A stretch of DNA of 8,954 nucleotides from an uncultured Eubacteriales bacterium (GTDB taxonomy: Bacteria > Bacillota > Clostridia > Christensenellales > CAG-138). The notes beneath the pieces were generated by a model. It made no database searches, was not told where the DNA came from, and was given only the letters and a program-made list of their open reading frames with translations. The translations under genes and the position numbers were made by a program. The stretch is from positions 1 through 8,954 of the forward strand of contig UQOG01000082.1 of assembly GCA_900542615.1 (NCBI GenBank), in the 5' to 3' direction. Positions within the stretch are counted from its first letter, which is position 1. Each line of letters begins with the position of its first letter. Shown here piece after piece: positions 6,466 to 8,954 of the stretch.

Positions 6466-7311
6466 ATGCAGCGACAAAAACGCGCGTTGGCGGTACATGA
6501 TATTTCCTGCGTGGGGCGCTGTTCCCTAACGGTTGCCCTGCCCATCATCTCCGCAGTGGGGGTGGAGACTTCCATCCTGCCCACGGCGGTGCTCTCCACC
6601 CACACGGGCGGGTTTACCGGCTATACCTACCGGGATCTGACAGAGGACATCCTGCCCATTGCGGACCATTGGGAAAGCCTGGGGCTAAGCTTTGACGCCC
6701 TGTATACAGGGTATCTGGGCTCCTTCCGGCAGATCGAGCTGGTGCTGGAGCTGTTCCGCCGCTTCAAGGGCAAGGATACCCTGGCGCTGGTGGACCCGGC
6801 CATGGCGGATAACGGCAAGCTGTACGGCGGGTTTGCGGCGGAATTTCCCCAAGAGATGCGCAAGCTGTGCGCAAAGGCGGACATCATCGTTCCGAATCTG
6901 ACCGAGGCGGCCTTTATGCTGGATGAGCCCTATGAGGAAGGGCCCTATACCCAGGCATATATCGAAGGGATGCTGGAACGGCTGGCGGAGATCGGCGCGC
7001 CCAAGGTGGTGCTGACCGGGGTGCATTTCGATGACCAGGATCTGGGCGCCGCCTGCCTGGATACCGCCACCGGCAAGGTATCCTATGCGTTTCAGCCTCG
7101 CATCCCGGGCTATTATCACGGCACCGGCGACGTATTCGGCAGCGCGCTGCTGGCGGCATTGCTGCGGGACCGGCCACTGGAGGAGGCGGCCGCCATTGCG
7201 GTGGACTATACCCAGCGGACCATTGCCATGACGGCGGAGCTGAAGCAGGAAGCCCGCTATGGGGTATGCTTTGAGCGTACCTTGCCCTATCTGTTGGAGC
7301 GGTTGGCATAG
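6466..7311 (+). CDS. Pyridoxal/pyridoxamine kinase (ribokinase-like)
   Basis: This 281-residue cytoplasmic kinase should phosphorylate pyridoxal, pyridoxamine or pyridoxine with ATP in the B6 salvage route to PLP. Features of the PdxK/PdxY branch of the ribokinase fold are in order: N-terminal HDISCVGRCS (11-20), TVLSTHTGGF-like AVLSTHTGGF (41-50), GYLGS (82-86), VDPAMADNGKLY (109-120), VPNLTEA (142-148), VVLTGV (181-186) and GTGD (219-222). D222 is the expected catalytic base and the preceding GTG the anion hole. Length matches the family. ATG at 6466 is fixed by AAGGAGGA (6451-6458), seven bases upstream. It is transcribed divergently from the PdxR-like regulator, and the shared operator suggests induction when PLP is low. 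PdxK and PdxY types cannot be separated here; a ThiD-type (HMP kinase) role is less likely given this neighbour. Confidence 0.92.
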   Translation: MQRQKRALAVHDISCVGRCSLTVALPIISAVGVETSILPTAVLSTHTGGFTGYTYRDLTEDILPIADHWESLGLSFDALYTGYLGSFRQIELVLELFRRFKGKDTLALVDPAMADNGKLYGGFAAEFPQEMRKLCAKADIIVPNLTEAAFMLDEPYEEGPYTQAYIEGMLERLAEIGAPKVVLTGVHFDDQDLGAACLDTATGKVSYAFQPRIPGYYHGTGDVFGSALLAALLRDRPLEEAAAIAVDYTQRTIAMTAELKQEARYGVCFERTLPYLLERLA

Positions 7312-7332
7312 GTTCGGAAATGAATGCCTTTG

Positions 7333-7360
7333 GGGACGACGTCCTTTGATACGGCGTCCC
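7333..7360 (+). other. Hairpin downstream of the kinase gene
   Basis: GGGACG (7333-7338) pairs with CGTCCC (7355-7360). After an A-G mismatch, CGT (7340-7342) pairs with ACG (7351-7353), leaving an 8-base loop. No T-run follows. It lies between the kinase stop and the main terminator and may stabilise the mRNA 3' end or be an eroded terminator. Confidence 0.4.
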
Positions 7361-7370
7361 AATCATGCAA

Positions 7371-7416
7371 AAAACGGCGCGTTTTCGCTGGTTCTCCAGC
7401 TAAAACGCGCCGTTTT
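7371..7416. terminator. Long bidirectional terminator between kinase and epimerase genes
   Basis: AAAACGGCGCGTTTT (7371-7385) is perfectly complementary to AAAACGCGCCGTTTT (7402-7416). Inside, GCTGG (7387-7391) pairs with CCAGC (7396-7400) around TTCT, with only one C-T mismatch between the two stems. The total is about 20 pairs with A and T tracts on both sides, so it reads as a terminator on either strand. It lies 59 bases after the kinase stop and 16 bases past the epimerase stop. Confidence 0.93.
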
Positions 7417-7432
7417 CGTATGGCTGGCTCGG

Positions 7433-8323
7433 TCAAGCGTCCCCTTGGAGGAGGGAAATGGCCAGCCGGTGTTGGAAGCTTTCCCCCGGCGCGAGCCGGA
7501 GCAGCCCGGGCTCCTGTTCCCAGATGGCTTGTCCGCCCTCCAAACCGGGCAGGGTACACCAGGGCTCCATGCATAGGAAGGGCGCCTGGGAATTGGCAGG
7601 CTGCCAAAAGCCCACGTATGGCGCGTCCGGGAAGGACAGGGCCAGGCCCTTGCCGCCGCCCTGGGGCAACAGGGAAACCTGGCGGCCGGCCTGGGCCAGG
7701 ACCACGGCCTCCTGATCGAAGAGGGCGTGGGAGAGAGGAAGGCGGTTTTTATCGTTTAGGGCAAAGGGCAGAAGGCGGCCGGTACGCAGGCCGGAGGGGG
7801 CGAATTCGATCCGCTGGGGCGCCAGGGGTCCCGGGGCGAATTGCAGCACATAATCCGAAAAAGCCAAGCCCGGCGAAAGCGGGACCCGAAACCCCGGGTG
7901 AAAGCCAAGGCCAAAGAGCATGGGGACGGGGCCTGGATTATAGACCAGGGTATCCATGTGCAGGGTTTGGCTTGCGAGCCGGTAGGTGATGGTCAGCTGA
8001 AAGGGAAAGGGAAACTGGCGCAGGGTATGGAGATCCTCCTGCAAACGCAGGCGTAGGCATTGGGGCTCCGCCTGTTCCGCTACAAACAGGCTTTCCTTGG
8101 CAAAACCGTGAAGGGGCAAGGCATAGTCCCGGCCGTTGACCTGATAGCGGCCGCCGGGCAGCCTCCCTACCCAGGGGAACAAGAGGGGAGCGCTCCTTGC
8201 CCAAAGGGCAGGATCCCGCTGCCAAAGGTACTCGAGGCCCGCCCTGTCCCGCAGGGAGCGCAGCTCGGCGCCAAGGGGATCCACCTGGACGCGCAAATGG
8301 GCATTGGATAGGGAATATAACAT
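7433..8323 (-). CDS. LacX-like aldose 1-epimerase family protein
   Basis: This 296-residue cytoplasmic protein belongs to the galactose mutarotase-like superfamily and probably interconverts alpha and beta anomers of a hexose or phosphorylated hexose. Landmarks of the LacX/YeaD branch are present: WARSAPLLFPWVGRL (41-55), LHGFAK (71-76), GLGFHPGF (138-145) and CMEPWCTLPG (251-260). H72, H142 and E253 are the likely active-site residues by comparison with the family. ATG at 8323 is chosen because AAGGAG (minus strand, plus positions 8336-8331) lies seven bases upstream. The same frame is open for 50 more codons to 8473, but that stretch is low-complexity and crosses the promoter. The gene is monocistronic, with its own promoter and the strong terminator right after the stop. 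The sugar substrate is not deducible, and no sugar operon is visible nearby. Confidence 0.9.
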   Translation of the reverse strand: MLYSLSNAHLRVQVDPLGAELRSLRDRAGLEYLWQRDPALWARSAPLLFPWVGRLPGGRYQVNGRDYALPLHGFAKESLFVAEQAEPQCLRLRLQEDLHTLRQFPFPFQLTITYRLASQTLHMDTLVYNPGPVPMLFGLGFHPGFRVPLSPGLAFSDYVLQFAPGPLAPQRIEFAPSGLRTGRLLPFALNDKNRLPLSHALFDQEAVVLAQAGRQVSLLPQGGGKGLALSFPDAPYVGFWQPANSQAPFLCMEPWCTLPGLEGGQAIWEQEPGLLRLAPGESFQHRLAISLLQGDA

Positions 8324-8344
8324 GATCAGGCTCCTTTTTTTTCT

Positions 8345-8373
8345 ATTGTATCCCGCTCCGCTGTCCTTGGCAA
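8345..8373 (-). promoter_or_regulatory. Promoter of the epimerase gene
   Basis: On the minus strand, TTGCCA (8373-8368) and TACAAT (8350-8345) are separated by exactly 17 bases. The -10 box matches consensus at 5 of 6 positions, the -35 at 4 of 6. Transcription from about 8338 leaves a very short leader of about 15 nt that contains the Shine-Dalgarno. Confidence 0.7.
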
Positions 8374-8412
8374 TACGGCGGGTCCCGGCGGCGGATGGGT
8401 ATCCGGGGGATG

Positions 8413-8441
8413 GGGAGAAGCCCGGCCGGCCGATTTCTCCC
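8413..8441. other. GC-rich inverted repeat in the epimerase-sbcD gap
   Basis: GGGAGAA (8413-8419) is complementary to TTCTCCC (8435-8441), with a 15-base GC-rich centre containing the palindrome GGCCGGCC. There is no T-run on either side, so it is not a terminator. Function unknown; it may be an operator or chance symmetry in GC-rich spacer DNA. Confidence 0.3.
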
Positions 8442-8472
8442 TTTGCCAAGGCTGGGGCAACCGGCGCTTCCA

Positions 8473-8520
8473 TACAATCCGGGGGGAGAGGTATGATGAA
8501 ATATCATACTTTTTCTTTTT
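8473..8520 (+). promoter_or_regulatory. sbcD upstream region: -10 box, palindrome and T-rich tract
   Basis: TACAAT (8473-8478) is a plausible -10 box, but no -35 stands at 16-18 bases; a TTGCCA copy at 8443-8448 is 24 bases away, too far. The palindrome GTATGAT-N5-ATCATAC follows at 8491-8509, then TTTTTCTTTTT. As RNA it is a 7-bp hairpin, extendable with G-U pairs, followed by a U-rich run: a weak attenuator-like structure about 35 nt before the sbcD ATG. As DNA it is a good dimer-binding site. It does not resemble a Firmicute LexA box. Confidence 0.45.
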
Positions 8521-8544
8521 CAGTTTTTTCCTGTGCGGAGAAGT

Positions 8545-8954
8545 ATGAGAGTATTGCACACATCCGATTGGCATATCGGCAAACGGCTGGCCGGAAGAGA
8601 GCGCCTGGAAGAACAGGCGGCAGCGCTGGAGGAGATCGTTCACATCTGTGAACGCGAATCAGTGGAGCTGGTTTTGATTGCAGGCGATATATTCGATACT
8701 TTTTTACCTCCCGCGGAGGCGGAAGATCTTTTTTATCGTGCAGTGAAAAAAATTGCAGGCAAAGATCGCTGCGTGGTACTGATCAGCGGCAATCATGACG
8801 ATAACATCCGACTGGGGGCGGCAACGTCGCTGTCCGAAGAGTTGGGAATTTACATTTTCGGAAATGCGGGCAGGGTCCCGAAATTGTATTCGGGGCGGAG
8901 CGTGTGTGCGAGAGAAGCGGGCGCCAATCACCTTGTGATCGGGAATGCGGCGGG
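8545..8954 (+). CDS. sbcD: SbcD, nuclease subunit of SbcCD (3' partial)
   Basis: The frame from ATG 8545 stays open to the window end (136 complete codons), so the C-terminal two thirds are missing. It encodes the calcineurin-like metallophosphoesterase core of SbcD (Mre11 homologue), which with the SbcC ATPase cuts hairpins and DNA ends during repair and replication. The metal-binding motifs are all present and in order: D8 and H10 in TSDWHIGKR, D48 in AGDIFD, and N83/H84 in SGNHD. SbcD enzymes start at almost exactly this point, supporting the ATG, although the Shine-Dalgarno GGAG (8537-8540) is only four bases upstream. sbcC is expected just downstream. An intervening frame beginning at 8304 overlaps the start and looks like chance. 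Confidence 0.95.
   Translation, partial: MRVLHTSDWHIGKRLAGRERLEEQAAALEEIVHICERESVELVLIAGDIFDTFLPPAEAEDLFYRAVKKIAGKDRCVVLISGNHDDNIRLGAATSLSEELGIYIFGNAGRVPKLYSGRSVCAREAGANHLVIGNAA

Noticed and set aside
6685..7362. 225-codon minus-strand frame across the kinase gene
   Set aside because: It is the antisense shadow of the ribokinase-fold gene, with no motif and no Shine-Dalgarno.
8324..8473. 50-codon N-terminal extension of the epimerase
   Set aside because: The frame is open, but the extension is Pro/Gly/Ala low-complexity sequence, crosses a 17-base-spaced promoter, and starts before the true Shine-Dalgarno and ATG at 8323.

Overview
The window looks like chromosome from a moderately GC-rich clostridial Firmicute, probably a gut anaerobe of the Oscillospiraceae/Christensenellales kind. 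The grounds are strong AGGAGG-type ribosome binding sites, a cell-wall sorting signal of the PPKTG type, proline/threonine-glycine linkers and a helical 'AYDKLTEGQK' module typical of clostridial surface proteins, and Firmicute-style promoters and terminators. The genus cannot be fixed from this sequence alone.

Layout from left to right. (1) Positions 1-2960 hold the 3' part of a large surface protein gene: Pro/Gly/Thr repeats, a small helical domain, two beta-helix modules, a Gly/Ser linker, an Ig-like domain and a sortase signal, closed by a hairpin terminator. Its middle is much more AT-rich than its ends. (2) Positions 3009-3510 are AT-rich and non-coding, with a near-consensus promoter at 3276-3304, upstream repeats, and a roughly 200-nt leader carrying hairpins and a possible 16-codon leader peptide. 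(3) Positions 3511-4857 encode a sodium:alanine (AGCS) symporter. A bidirectional terminator follows, shared with the convergent gene on its right. (4) A divergent pair comes next: a MocR/PdxR-type regulator (minus strand, 4946-6355) and a pyridoxal/pyridoxamine kinase (plus strand, 6466-7311). Between them lies a compact symmetric operator with one consensus -10 box in each outer arm. (5) A very strong bidirectional hairpin at 7371-7416 separates the kinase from a convergent LacX-like aldose 1-epimerase (minus strand, 7433-8323). (6) The start of sbcD (8545 to the window end) diverges from the epimerase.

The best-supported functional unit is the regulator/kinase pair. A PLP-binding aminotransferase-like regulator sits opposite a B6-salvage kinase, which implies vitamin B6 sensing controlling B6 phosphorylation. 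The symporter, epimerase and SbcD appear to be independent single-gene or operon-start units, each bounded by its own promoter and terminator.

I see no CRISPR array, phage gene, insertion sequence, tRNA or rRNA, and no clearly new multi-gene system. The most interesting parts are regulatory (the palindromic pdxR/kinase operator, the long symporter leader, the palindrome in front of sbcD) and the compositional mosaic of the surface protein.
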